Below, one piece after another: positions 45,701 to 60,300 of a stretch of 64,000 nucleotides of DNA. Position numbers and translations under genes: made by a program. How positions within the stretch are numbered: the stretch's first letter is position 1; every line of letters begins with the position of its first letter. The notes under the pieces are model-generated. The model saw only the letters and a list, made by a program, of their open reading frames with translations. It did no database searches and had not been told where the DNA came from. Source of the stretch: Phytophthora hibernalis (Eukaryota; Oomycota; Peronosporomycetes; Peronosporales; Peronosporaceae); the NCBI GenBank assembly GCA_012656075.1, contig JAAKBF010000110.1:211275-275274 (forward strand), written 5' to 3'.

Positions 45701-48473
45701 CTCTGCGCGCTATTATCGAGCGTCGACGGCTTTTGGGCGTGGCGTGATGAGGCTTGGTAGCGATCTATGGCTTGGCAGCAGACTACATCGAATTCTAATA
45801 TATTTACGGAGTTTTGGGGGTCACTCAGACGACGACTAGAATTTGTTTATTAAATGCAATATGTTTTGTTTGTTAAAAGCAATTCGTTCTGTTTTACACA
45901 CCTCCGCGCTACATGTGCACCAGTAACAAGGCTCCCAACGAGAGCCTCATGAGCTGGTAGTAGTTGTCAATGGCGTTCGCCCCTGAGCTGGTCCAGTCGT
46001 TATAGGGGGTCGCCTCCTAATCCAGTGTAGATGTATTCGATCCACTCGATGGGCAAGCGGCCAGCCACCTGGATATGTACCAAACGCAGACGAACGTCCT
46101 TCCATTTCCGTGACAGCGTGTGGCTTTGGGCGTCTAGTAGATACTCCATCACAACCACCATCTTTGCTTCTTCGCAACAGGTTCTGACGATCTGACTTCA
46201 AGTGTTTGTGGTATGCGATCGCATATCTGGTGCGAGAATACCACATGCTCGATGCATAAGGGCAAGGGATGGACATCAGCGCAAAAATCAGTGCTGGAAG
46301 CGGGCGGTCGAAGAGGACAGCGAAAGTCTACGAAGGACTTGACAAATGTTGCTGGACGCGTGTTGGGAGAACGCTGCAGATAGGACGTAGACCTCGTGCA
46401 ACCCCACAGAGATGTCAAACAGCAGCGCCGGAAGCGATGAGACGCGGTGTTGGTAGGCGAGGAGGAGGCTCATTACTATCCTTTCTCGCCAGTTTGGCGA
46501 CGCAGACTCATTTCTCTCTGCGCGCTATTATCGAGCGTCGACGGCTTTTGGGCGTGGCGTGATGAGGCTTGGTAGCGATCTATGGCTTGGCAGCAGACTA
46601 CATCGAATTCTAATATATTTACGGAGTTTTGGGGGTCACTCAGACGACGACTAGAATTTGTTTATTAAATGCAATATGTTTTGTTTGTTAAAAGCAATTC
46701 GTTCTGTTTTACACACCTCCGCGCTACATGTGCACCAGTAACAAGGCTCCCAACGAGAGCCTCATGAGCTGGTAGTAGTTGTCAATGGCGTTCGCCCCTG
46801 AGCTGGTCCAGTCGTTATAGGGGGTCGCCTCCTAATCCAGTGTAGATGTATTCGATCCACTCGATGGGCTAGCGGCCAGCCACCTGGATATGTACCAAAC
46901 GCAGACGAACGTCCTTCCATTTCCGTGACAGCGTGTGGCTTTGGGCGTCTAGTAGATACTCCATCACAACCACCATCTTTGCTTCCTCGCAACAGGTTCT
47001 GACGATCTGACTTCAAGTGTTTGTGGTATGCGATCGCATATCTGGTGCAAGAATACCACATGCTCGATGCATAAGGGCAAGGGATGGACATCAGCGCAAA
47101 AATCAGTGCTGGAAGCGGGCGGTCGAAGAGGACAGCGAAAGTCTACGAAGGACTTGACAAATGTTGCTGGACGCGTGTTGGGAGAACGCTGCAGATAGGA
47201 CGTAGACCTCGTGCAACCCCACAGAGATGTCAAACAGCAGCGCCGGAAGCGATGAGACGCGGTGTTGGTAGGCGAGGAGGAGGCTCATTACTATCCTTTC
47301 TCGCCAGTTTGGCGACGCAGACTCATTTCTCTCTGCGCGCTATTATCGAGCGTCGACGGCTTTTGGGCGTGGCGTGATGAGGCTTGGTAGCGATCTATGG
47401 CTTGGCAGCAGACTACATCGAATTCTAATATATTTACGGAGTTTTGGGGGTCACTCAGACGACGACTAGAATTTGTTTATTAAATGCAATATGTTTTGTT
47501 TGTTAAAAGCAATTCGTTCTGTTTTACACACCTCCGCGCTACATGTGCACCAGTAACAAGGCTCCCAACGAGAGCCTCATGAGCTGGTAGTAGTTGTCAA
47601 TGGCGTTCGCCCCTGAGCTGGTCCAGTCGTTATAGGGGGTCGCCTCCTAATCCAGTGTAGATGTATTCGATCCACTCGATGGGCAAGCGGCCAGCCACCT
47701 GGATATGTACCAAACGCAGACGAACGTCCTTCCATTTCCGTGACAGCGTGTGGCTTTGGGCGTCTAGTAGATACTCCATCACAACCACCATCTTTGCTTC
47801 TTCGCAACAGGTTCTGACGATCTGACTTCAAGTGTTTGTGGTATGCGATCGCATATCTGGTGCAAGAATACCACATGCTCGATGCATAAGGGCAAGGGAT
47901 GGACATCAGCGCAAAAATCAGTGCTGGAAGCGGGCGGTCGAAGAGGACAGCGAAAGTCTACGAAGGACTTGACAAATGTTGCTGGACGCGTGTTGGGAGA
48001 ACGCTGCAGATAGGACGTAGACCTCGTGCAACCCCACAGAGATGTCAAACAGCAGCGCCGGAAGCGATGAGACGCGGTGTTGGTAGGCGAGGAGGAGGCT
48101 CATTACTATCCTTTCTCGCCAGTTTGGCGACGCAGACTCATTTCTCTCTGCGCGCTATTATCGAGCGTCGACGGCTTTTGGGCGTGGCGTGATGAGGCTT
48201 GGTAGCGATCTATGGCTTGGCAGCAGACTACATCGAATTCTAATATATTTACGGAGTTTTGGGGGTCACTCAGACGACGACTAGAATTTGTTTATTAAAT
48301 GCAATATGTTTTGTTTGTTAAAAGCAATTCGTTCTGTTTTACACACCTCCGCGCTACATGTGCACCAGTAACAAGGCTCCCAACGAGAGCCTCATGAGCT
48401 GGTAGTAGTTGTCAATGGCGTTCGCCCCTGAGCTGGTCCAGTCGTTATAGGGGGTCGCCTCCTAATCCAGTGT
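42770..48473. repeat. Block of seven short satellite units
   Basis: Seven consecutive 815-bp units (one 814, missing a G in the TTTTGGGG run near 44187). Within it, CAAGCGG and GTGCGAGAA variants appear and mix with the common states. Confidence 0.93.
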
Positions 48474-51400
48474 AGATGTATTCGATCCACTCGATGGGCT
48501 AGCGGCCAGCCACCTGGATATGTACCAAACGCAGACGAACGTCCTTCCATTTCCGTGACAGCGTGTGGCTTTTGGCGTCTAGTAGATACTCCATCACAAC
48601 CACCATCTTTGCTTCCTCGCAACAGGTTCTGACGATCTGACTTCAAGTGTTTGTGGTATGCGATCGCATATCTGGTGCAAGAATACCACATGCTCGATGC
48701 ATAAGGGCAAGGGATGGACATCAGCGCAAAAATCAGTGCTGGAAGCGGGCGGTCGAAGAGGACAGCGAAAGTCTACGAAGGACTTGACAAATGTTGCTGG
48801 ACGCGTGTTGGGAGAACGCTGCAGATAGGACGTAGACCTCGTGCAACCCCACAGAGATGTCAAACAGCAGCGCCGGAAGCGATGAGACGCGGTGTTGGTA
48901 GGCGAGGAGGAGGTTCATTACTATCCTTTCTCGCCAGTTTGGCGACGCAGACTCATTTCTCTCTGCGCGCTATTATCGAGCGTCGACGGCTTTTGGGCGT
49001 GGCGTGATGAGGCTTGGTAGCGATCTATGGCTTGGCAGCAGACTACATCGAATTCTAATATGTTTACGGAGTTTTGGGCGACCCTTCACTGAGACGTACA
49101 ATTTGCATTATTCTACATCCTGAAAAAGGTCCTTGCGCGGAAGATACATAAGCGGGGTTCGGTTACCTTAGCCCGATGGGCGTGCAGTAATTTGACGAGC
49201 CTTTGGATGGTGACCTACGAGGCAGAGCAGCACCGCGACGAGGGCGTGCTGGTGTTCTTTGAGCCCGAGCGGCGCAGATTCAAGCGAGCTCGCACCGACT
49301 GATTTTGCTGTTGTCGCAACGAGGTCGAGTTTGTGTGAGATGCGGGTTGACGACCGATGTTGCTACTATTGGGGATCGCTCAGACGACGACTAGAATTTG
49401 TTTATTAAATGCAATATGTTTTGTTTGTTAAAAGCAATTCGTTCTGTTTTACACACCTCCGCGCTACATGTGCACCAGTAACAAGGCTCCCAACGAGAGC
49501 CTCATGAGCTGGTAGTAGTTGTCAATGGCGTTCGCCCCTGAGCTGGTCCAGTCGTTATAGGGGGTCGCCTCCTAATCCAGTGTAGATGTATTCGATCCAC
49601 TCGATGGGCTAGCGGCCAGCCACCTGGATATGTACCAAACGCAGACGAACGTCCTTCCATTTCCGTGACAGCGTGTGGCTTTGGGCGTCTAGTAGATACT
49701 CCATCACAACCACCATCTTTGCTTCCTCGCAACAGGTTCTGACGATCTGACTTCAAGTGTTTGTGGTATGCGATCGCATATCTGGTGCAAGAATACCACA
49801 TGCTCGATGCATAAGGGCAAGGGATGGACATCAGCGCAAAAATCAGTGCTGGAAGCGGGCGGTCGAAGAGGACAGCGAAAGTCTACGAAGGACTTGACAA
49901 ATGTTGCTGGACGCGTGTTGGGAGAACGCTGCAGATAGGACGTAGACCTCGTGCAACCCCACAGAGATGTCAAACAGCAGCGCCGGAAGCGATGAGACGC
50001 GGTGTTGGTAGGCGAGGAGGAGGTTCATTACTATCCTTTCTCGCCAGTTTGGCGACGCAGACTCATTTCTCTCTGCGCGCTATTATCGAGCGTCGACGGC
50101 TTTTGGGCGTGGCGTGATGAGGCTTGGTAGCGATCTATGGCTTGGCAGCAGACTACATCGAATTCTAATATGTTTACGGAGTTTTGGGCGACCCTTCACT
50201 GAGACGTACAATTTGCATTATTCTACATCCTGAAAAAGGTCCTTGCGCGGAAGATACATAAGCGGGGTTCGGTTACCTTAGCCCGATGGGCGTGCAGTAA
50301 TTTGACGAGCCTTTGGATGGTGACCTACGAGGCAGAGCAGCACCGCGACGAGGGCGTGCTGGTGTTCTTTGAGCCCGAGCGGCGCAGATTCAAGCGAGCT
50401 CGCACCGACTGATTTTGCTGTTGTCGCAACGAGGTCGAGTTTGTGTGAGATGCGGGTTGACGACCGATGTTGCTACTATTGGGGATCGCTCAGACGACGA
50501 CTAGAATTTGTTTATTAAATGCAATATGTTTTGTTTGTTAAAAGCAATTCGTTCTGTTTTACACACCTCCGCGCTACATGTGCACCAGTAACAAGGCTCC
50601 CAACGAGAGCCTCATGAGCTGGTAGTAGTTGTCAATGGCGTTCGCCCCTGAGCTGGTCCAGTCGTTATAGGGGGTCGCCTCCTAATCCAGTGTAGATGTA
50701 TTCGATCCACTCGATGGGCTAGCGGCCAGCCACCTGGATATGTACCAAACGCAGACGAACGTCCTTCCATTTCCGTGACAGCGTGTGGCTTTGGGCGTCT
50801 AGTAGATACTCCATCACAACCACCATCTTTGCTTCCTCGCAACAGGTTCTGACGATCTGACTTCAAGTGTTTGTGGTATGCGATCGCATATCTGGTGCAA
50901 GAATACCACATGCTCGATGCATAAGGGCAAGGGATGGACATCAGCGCAAAAATCAGTGCTGGAAGCGGGCGGTCGAAGAGGACAGCGAAAGTCTACGAAG
51001 GACTTGACAAATGTTGCTGGACGCGTGTTGGGAGAACGCTGCAGATAGGACGTAGACCTCGTGCAACCCCACAGAGATGTCAAACAGCAGCGCCGGAAGC
51101 GATGAGACGCGGTGTTGGTAGGCGAGGAGGAGGTTCATTACTATCCTTTCTCGCCAGTTTGGCGACGCAGACTCATTTCTCTCTGCGCGCTATTATCGAG
51201 CGTCGACGGCTTTTGGGCGTGGCGTGATGAGGCTTGGTAGCGATCTATGGCTTGGCAGCAGACTACATCGAATTCTAATATGTTTACGGAGTTTTGGGCG
51301 ACCCTTCACTGAGACGTACAATTTGCATTATTCTACATCCTGAAAAAGGTCCTTGCGCGGAAGATACATAAGCGGGGTTCGGTTACCTTAGCCCGATGGG

Positions 51401-54400
51401 CGTGCAGTAATTTGACGAGCCTTTGGATGGTGACCTACGAGGCAGAGCAGCACCGCGACGAGGGCGTGCTGGTGTTCTTTGAGCCCGAGCGGCGCAGATT
51501 CAAGCGAGCTCGCACCGACTGATTTTGCTGTTGTCGCAACGAGGTCGAGTTTGTGTGAGATGCGGGTTGACGACCGATGTTGCTACTATTGGGGATCGCT
51601 CAGACGACGACTAGAATTTGTTTATTAAATGCAATATGTTTTGTTTGTTAAAAGCAATTCGTTCTGTTTTACACACCTCCGCGCTACATGTGCACCAGTA
51701 ACAAGGCTCCCAACGAGAGCCTCATGAGCTGGTAGTAGTTGTCAATGGCGTTCGCCCCTGAGCTGGTCCAGTCGTTATAGGGGGTCGCCTCCTAATCCAG
51801 TGTAGATGTATTCGATCCACTCGATGGGCTAGCGGCCAGCCACCTGGATATGTACCAAACGCAGACGAACGTCCTTCCATTTCCGTGACAGCGTGTGGCT
51901 TTGGGCGTCTAGTAGATACTCCATCACAACCACCATCTTTGCTTCCTCGCAACAGGTTCTGACGATCTGACTTCAAGTGTTTGTGGTATGCGATCGCATA
52001 TCTGGTGCAAGAATACCACATGCTCGATGCATAAGGGCAAGGGATGGACATCAGCGCAAAAATCAGTGCTGGAAGCGGGCGGTCGAAGAGGACAGCGAAA
52101 GTCTACGAAGGACTTGACAAATGTTGCTGGACGCGTGTTGGGAGAACGCTGCAGATAGGACGTAGACCTCGTGCAACCCCACAGAGATGTCAAACAGCAG
52201 CGCCGGAAGCGATGAGACGCGGTGTTGGTAGGCGAGGAGGAGGTTCATTACTATCCTTTCTCGCCAGTTTGGCGACGCAGACTCATTTCTCTCTGCGCGC
52301 TATTATCGAGCGTCGACGGCTTTTGGGCGTGGCGTGATGAGGCTTGGTAGCGATCTATGGCTTGGCAGCAGACTACATCGAATTCTAATATGTTTACGGA
52401 GTTTTGGGCGACCCTTCACTGAGACGTACAATTTGCATTATTCTACATCCTGAAAAAGGTCCTTGCGCGGAAGATACATAAGCGGGGTTCGGTTACCTTA
52501 GCCCGATGGGCGTGCAGTAATTTGACGAGCCTTTGGATGGTGACCTACGAGGCAGAGCAGCACCGCGACGAGGGCGTGCTGGTGTTCTTTGAGCCCGAGC
52601 GGCGCAGATTCAAGCGAGCTCGCACCGACTGATTTTGCTGTTGTCGCAACGAGGTCGAGTTTGTGTGAGATGCGGGTTGACGACCGATGTTGCTACTATT
52701 GGGGATCGCTCAGACGACGACTAGAATTTGTTTATTAAATGCAATATGTTTTGTTTGTTAAAAGCAATTCGTTCTGTTTTACACACCTCCGCGCTACATG
52801 TGCACCAGTAACAAGGCTCCCAACGAGAGCCTCATGAGCTGGTAGTAGTTGTCAATGGCGTTCGCCCCTGAGCTGGTCCAGTCGTTATAGGGGGTCGCCT
52901 CCTAATCCAGTGTAGATGTATTCGATCCACTCGATGGGCTAGCGGCCAGCCACCTGGATATGTACCAAACGCAGACGAACGTCCTTCCATTTCCGTGACA
53001 GCGTGTGGCTTTGGGCGTCTAGTAGATACTCCATCACAACCACCATCTTTGCTTCCTCGCAACAGGTTCTGACGATCTGACTTCAAGTGTTTGTGGTATG
53101 CGATCGCATATCTGGTGCAAGAATACCACATGCTCGATGCATAAGGGCAAGGGATGGACATCAGCGCAAAAATCAGTGCTGGAAGCGGGCGGTCGAAGAG
53201 GACAGCGAAAGTCTACGAAGGACTTGACAAATGTTGCTGGACGCGTGTTGGGAGAACGCTGCAGATAGGACGTAGACCTCGTGCAACCCCACAGAGATGT
53301 CAAACAGCAGCGCCGGAAGCGATGAGACGCGGTGTTGGTAGGCGAGGAGGAGGTTCATTACTATCCTTTCTCGCCAGTTTGGCGACGCAGACTCATTTCT
53401 CTCTGCGCGCTATTATCGAGCGTCGACGGCTTTTGGGCGTGGCGTGATGAGGCTTGGTAGCGATCTATGGCTTGGCAGCAGACTACATCGAATTCTAATA
53501 TGTTTACGGAGTTTTGGGCGACCCTTCACTGAGACGTACAATTTGCATTATTCTACATCCTGAAAAAGGTCCTTGCGCGGAAGATACATAAGCGGGGTTC
53601 GGTTACCTTAGCCCGATGGGCGTGCAGTAATTTGACGAGCCTTTGGATGGTGACCTACGAGGCAGAGCAGCACCGCGACGAGGGCGTGCTGGTGTTCTTT
53701 GAGCCCGAGCGGCGCAGATTCAAGCGAGCTCGCACCGACTGATTTTGCTGTTGTCGCAACGAAGTCGAGTTTGTGTGAGATGCGGGTTGACGACCGATGT
53801 TGCTACTATTGGGGATCGCTCAGACGACGACTAGAATTTGTTTATTAAATGCAATATGTTTTGTTTGTTAAAAGCAATTCGTTCTGTTTTACACACCTCC
53901 GCGCTACATGTGCACCAGTAACAAGGCTCCCAACGAGAGCCTCATGAGCTGGTAGTAGTTGTCAATGGCGTTCGCCCCTGAGCTGGTCCAGTCGTTATAG
54001 GGGGTCGCCTCCTAATCCAGTGTAGATGTATTCGATCCACTCGATGGGCTAGCGGCCAGCCACCTGGATATGTACCAAACGCAGACGAACGTCCTTCCAT
54101 TTCCGTGACAGCGTGTGGCTTTGGGCGTCTAGTAGATACTCCATCACAACCACCATCTTTGCTTCCTCGCAACAGGTTCTGACGATCTGACTTCAAGTGT
54201 TTGTGGTATGCGATCGCATATCTGGTGCAAGAATACCACATGCTCGATGCATAAGGGCAAGGGATGGACATCAGCGCAAAAATCAGTGCTGGAAGCGGGC
54301 GGTCGAAGAGGACAGCGAAAGTCTACGAAGGACTTGACAAATGTTGCTGGACGCGTGTTGGGAGAACGCTGCAGATAGGACGTAGACCTCGTGCAACCCC

Positions 54401-57352
54401 ACAGAGATGTCAAACAGCAGCGCCGGAAGCGATGAGACGCGGTGTTGGTAGGCGAGGAGGAGGTTCATTACTATCCTTTCTCGCCAGTTTGGCGACGCAG
54501 ACTCATTTCTCTCTGCGCGCTATTATCGAGCGTCGACGGCTTTTGGGCGTGGCGTGATGAGGCTTGGTAGCGATCTATGGCTTGGCAGCAGACTACATCG
54601 AATTCTAATATGTTTACGGAGTTTTGGGCGACCCTTCACTGAGACGTACAATTTGCATTATTCTACATCCTGAAAAAGGTCCTTGCGCGGAAGATACATA
54701 AGCGGGGTTCGGTTACCTTAGCCCGATGGGCGTGCAGTAATTTGACGAGCCTTTGGATGGTGACCTACGAGGCAGAGCAGCACCGCGACGAGGGCGTGCT
54801 GGTGTTCTTTGAGCCCGAGCGGCGCAGATTCAAGCGAGCTCGCACCGACTGATTTTGCTGTTGTCGCAACGAAGTCGAGTTTGTGTGAGATGCGGGTTGA
54901 CGACCGATGTTGCTACTATTGGGGATCGCTCAGACGACGACTAGAATTTGTTTATTAAATGCAATATGTTTTGTTTGTTAAAAGCAATTCGTTCTGTTTT
55001 ACACACCTCCGCGCTACATGTGCACCAGTAACAAGGCTCCCAACGAGAGCCTCATGAGCTGGTAGTAGTTGTCAATGGCGTTCGCCCCTGAGCTGGTCCA
55101 GTCGTTATAGGGGGTCGCCTCCTAATCCAGTGTAGATGTATTCGATCCACTCGATGGGCTAGCGGCCAGCCACCTGGATATGTACCAAACGCAGACGAAC
55201 GTCCTTCCATTTCCGTGACAGCGTGTGGCTTTGGGCGTCTAGTAGATACTCCATCACAACCACCATCTTTGCTTCCTCGCAACAGGTTCTGACGATCTGA
55301 CTTCAAGTGTTTGTGGTATGCGATCGCATATCTGGTGCAAGAATACCACATGCTCGATGCATAAGGGCAAGGGATGGACATCAGCGCAAAAATCAGTGCT
55401 GGAAGCGGGCGGTCGAAGAGGACAGCGAAAGTCTACGAAGGACTTGACAAATGTTGCTGGACGCGTGTTGGGAGAACGCTGCAGATAGGACGTAGACCTC
55501 GTGCAACCCCACAGAGATGTCAAACAGCAGCGCCGGAAGCGATGAGACGCGGTGTTGGTAGGCGAGGAGGAGGTTCATTACTATCCTTTCTCGCCAGTTT
55601 GGCGACGCAGACTCATTTCTCTCTGCGCGCTATTATCGAGCGTCGACGGCTTTTGGGCGTGGCGTGATGAGGCTTGGTAGCGATCTATGGCTTGGCAGCA
55701 GACTACATCGAATTCTAATATGTTTACGGAGTTTTGGGCGACCCTTCACTGAGACGTACAATTTGCATTATTCTACATCCTGAAAAAGGTCCTTGCGCGG
55801 AAGATACATAAGCGGGGTTCGGTTACCTTAGCCCGATGGGCGTGCAGTAATTTGACGAGCCTTTGATGGTGACCTACGAGGCAGAGCAGCACCGCGACGA
55901 GGGCGTGCTGGTGTTCTTTGAGCCCGAGCGGCGCAGATTCAAGCGAGCTCGCACCGACTGATTTTGCTGTTGTCGCAACGAGGTCGAGTTTGTGTGAGAT
56001 GCGGGTTGACGACCGATGTTGCTACTATTGGGGATCGCTCAGACGACGACTAGAATTTGTTTATTAAATGCAATATGTTTTGTTTGTTAAAAGCAATTCG
56101 TTCTGTTTTACACACCTCCGCGCTACATGTGCACCAGTAACAAGGCTCCCAACGAGAGCCTCATGAGCTGGTAGTAGTTGTCAATGGCGTTCGCCCCTGA
56201 GCTGGTCCAGTCGTTATAGGGGGTCGCCTCCTAATCCAGTGTAGATGTATTCGATCCACTCGATGGGCTAGCGGCCAGCCACCTGGATATGTACCAAACG
56301 CAGACGAACGTCCTTCCATTTCCGTGACAGCGTGTGGCTTTGGGCGTCTAGTAGATACTCCATCACAACCACCATCTTTGCTTCCTCGCAACAGGTTCTG
56401 ACGATCTGACTTCAAGTGTTTGTGGTATGCGATCGCATATCTGGTGCAAGAATACCACATGCTCGATGCATAAGGGCAAGGGATGGACATCAGCGCAAAA
56501 ATCAGTGCTGGAAGCGGGCGGTCGAAGAGGACAGCGAAAGTCTACGAAGGACTTGACAAATGTTGCTGGACGCGTGTTGGGAGAACGCTGCAGATAGGAC
56601 GTAGACCTCGTGCAACCCCACAGAGATGTCAAACAGCAGCGCCGGAAGCGATGAGACGCGGTGTTGGTAGGCGAGGAGGAGGTTCATTACTATCCTTTCT
56701 CGCCAGTTTGGCGACGCAGACTCATTTCTCTCTGCGCGCTATTATCGAGCGTCGACGGCTTTTGGGCGTGGCGTGATGAGGCTTGGTAGCGATCTATGGC
56801 TTGGCAGCAGACTACATCGAATTCTAATATGTTTACGGAGTTTTGGGCGACCCTTCACTGAGACGTACAATTTGCATTATTCTACATCCTGAAAAAGGTC
56901 CTTGCGCGGAAGATACATAAGCGGGGTTCGGTTACCTTAGCCCGATGGGCGTGCAGTAATTTGACGAGCCTTTGGATGGTGACCTACGAGGCAGAGCAGC
57001 ACCGCGACGAGGGCGTGCTGGTGTTCTTTGAGCCCGAGCGGCGCAGATTCAAGCGAGCTCGCACCGACTGATTTTGCTGTTGTCGCAACGAGGTCGAGTT
57101 TGTGTGAGATGCGGGTTGACGACCGATGTTGCTACTATTGGGGATCGCTCAGACGACGACTAGAATTTGTTTATTAAATGCAATATGTTTTGTTTGTTAA
57201 AAGCAATTCGTTCTGTTTTACACACCTCCGCGCTACATGTGCACCAGTAACAAGGCTCCCAACGAGAGCCTCATGAGCTGGTAGTAGTTGTCAATGGCGT
57301 TCGCCCCTGAGCTGGTCCAGTCGTTATAGGGGGTCGCCTCCTAATCCAGTGT
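48474..57352. repeat. Block of eight long satellite units
   Basis: Eight consecutive 1110-bp units (one is 1109, missing a G near 55864). Two neighbouring units share a private variant, CAACGAAGTCGAG, near 53761 and 54871, which marks a local unit duplication. Confidence 0.93.
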
Positions 57353-60300
57353 AGATGTATTCGATCCACTCGATGGGCTAGCGGCCAGCCACCTGGATAT
57401 GTACCAAACGCAGACGAACGTCCTTCCATTTCCGTGACAGCGTGTGGCTTTTGGCGTCTAGTAGATACTCCATCACAACCACCATCTTTGCTTCCTCGCA
57501 ACAGGTTCTGACGATCTGACTTCAAGTGTTTGTGGTATGCGATCGCATATCTGGTGCGAGAATACCACATGCTCGATGCATAAGGGCAAGGGATGGACAT
57601 CAGCGCAAAAATCAGTGCTGGAAGCGGGCGGTCGAAGAGGACAGCGAAAGTCTACGAAGGACTTGACAAATGTTGCTGGACGCGTGTTGGGAGAACGCTG
57701 CAGATAGGACGTAGACCTCGTGCAACCCCACAGAGATGTCAAACAGCAGCGCCGGAAGCGATGAGACGCGGTGTTGGTAGGCGAGGAGGAGGTTCATTAC
57801 TATCCTTTCTCGCCAGTTTGGCGACGCAGACTCATTTCTCTCTGCGCGCTATTATCGAGCGTCGACGGCTTTTGGGCGTGGCGTGATGAGGCTTGGTAGC
57901 GATCTATGGCTTGGCAGCAGACTACATCGAATTCTAATATATTTACGGAGTTTTGGGGGTCACTCAGACGACGACTAGAATTTGTTTATTAAATGCAATA
58001 TGTTTTGTTTGTTAAAAGCAATTCGTTCTGTTTTACACACCTCCGCGCTACATGTGCACCAGTAACAAGGCTCCCAACGAGAGCCTCATGAGCTGGTAGT
58101 AGTTGTCAATGGCGTTCGCCCCTGAGCTGGTCCAGTCGTTATAGGGGGTCGCCTCCTAATCCAGTGTAGATGTATTCGATCCACTCGATGGGCAAGCGGC
58201 CAGCCACCTGGATATGTACCAAACGCAGACGAACGTCCTTCCATTTCCGTGACAGCGTGTGGCTTTTGGCGTCTAGTAGATACTCCATCACAACCACCAT
58301 CTTTGCTTCTTCGCAACAGGTTCTGACGATCTGACTTCAAGTGTTTGTGGTATGCGATCGCATATCTGGTGCGAGAATACCACATGCTCGATGCATAAGG
58401 GCAAGGGATGGACATCAGCGCAAAAATCAGTGCTGGAAGCGGGCGGTCGAAGAGGACAGCGAAAGTCTACGAAGGACTTGACAAATGTTGCTGGACGCGT
58501 GTTGGGAGAACGCTGCAGATAGGACGTAGACCTCGTGCAACCCCACAGAGATGTCAAACAGCAGCGCCGGAAGCGATGAGACGCGGTGTTGGTAGGCGAG
58601 GAGGAGGTTCATTACTATCCTTTCTCGCCAGTTTGGCGACGCAGACTCATTTCTCTCTGCGCGCTATTATCGAGCGTCGACGGCTTTTGGGCGTGGCGTG
58701 ATGAGGCTTGGTAGCGATCTATGGCTTGGCAGCAGACTACATCGAATTCTAATATATTTACGGAGTTTTGGGGGTCACTCAGACGACGACTAGAATTTGT
58801 TTATTAAATGCAATATGTTTTGTTTGTTAAAAGCAATTTGTTCTGTTTTACACACCTCCGCGCTACATGTGCACCAGTAACAAGGCTCCCAACGAGAGCC
58901 TCATGAGCTGGTAGTAGTTGTCAATGGCGTTCGCCCCTGAGCTGGTCCAGTCGTTATAGGGGGTCGCCTCCTAATCCAGTGTAGATGTATTCGATCCACT
59001 CGATGGGCAAGCGGCCAGCCACCTGGATATGTACCAAACGCAGACGAACGTCCTTCCATTTCCGTGACAGCGTGTGGCTTTTGGCGTCTAGTAGATACTC
59101 CATCACAACCACCATCTTTGCTTCTTCGCAACAGGTTCTGACGATCTGACTTCAAGTGTTTGTGGTATGCGATCGCATATCTGGTGCGAGAATACCACAT
59201 GCTCGATGCATAAGGGCAAGGGATGGACATCAGCGCAAAAATCAGTGCTGGAAGCGGGCGGTCGAAGAGGACAGCGAAAGTCTACGAAGGACTTGACAAA
59301 TGTTGCTGGACGCGTGTTGGGAGAACGCTGCAGATAGGACGTAGACCTCGTGCAACCCCACAGAGATGTCAAACAGCAGCGCCGGAAGCGATGAGACGCG
59401 GTGTTGGTAGGCGAGGAGGAGGTTCATTACTATCCTTTCTCGCCAGTTTGGCGACGCAGACTCATTTCTCTCTGCGCGCTATTATCGAGCGTCGACGGCT
59501 TTTGGGCGTGGCGTGATGAGGCTTGGTAGCGATCTATGGCTTGGCAGCAGACTACATCGAATTCTAATATATTTACGGAGTTTTGGGGGTCACTCAGACG
59601 ACGACTAGAATTTGTTTATTAAATGCAATATGTTTTGTTTGTTAAAAGCAATTCGTTCTGTTTTACACACCTCCGCGCTACATGTGCACCAGTAACAAGG
59701 CTCCCAACGAGAGCCTCATGAGCTGGTAGTAGTTGTCAATGGCGTTCGCCCCTGAGCTGGTCCAGTCGTTATAGGGGGTCGCCTCCTAATCCAGTGTAGA
59801 TGTATTCGATCCACTCGATGGGCAAGCGGCCAGCCACCTGGATATGTACCAAACGCAGACGAACGTCCTTCCATTTCCGTGACAGCGTGTGGCTTTTGGC
59901 GTCTAGTAGATACTCCATCACAACCACCATCTTTGCTTCTTCGCAACAGGTTCTGACGATCTGACTTCAAGTGTTTGTGGTATGCGATCGCATATCTGGT
60001 GCGAGAATACCACATGCTCGATGCATAAGGGCAAGGGATGGACATCAGCGCAAAAATCAGTGCTGGAAGCGGGCGGTCGAAGAGGACAGCGAAAGTCTAC
60101 GAAGGACTTGACAAATGTTGCTGGACGCGTGTTGGGAGAACGCTGCAGATAGGACGTAGACCTCGTGCAACCCCACAGAGATGTCAAACAGCAGCGCCGG
60201 AAGCGATGAGACGCGGTGTTGGTAGGCGAGGAGGAGGTTCATTACTATCCTTTCTCGCCAGTTTGGCGACGCAGACTCATTTCTCTCTGCGCGCTATTAT

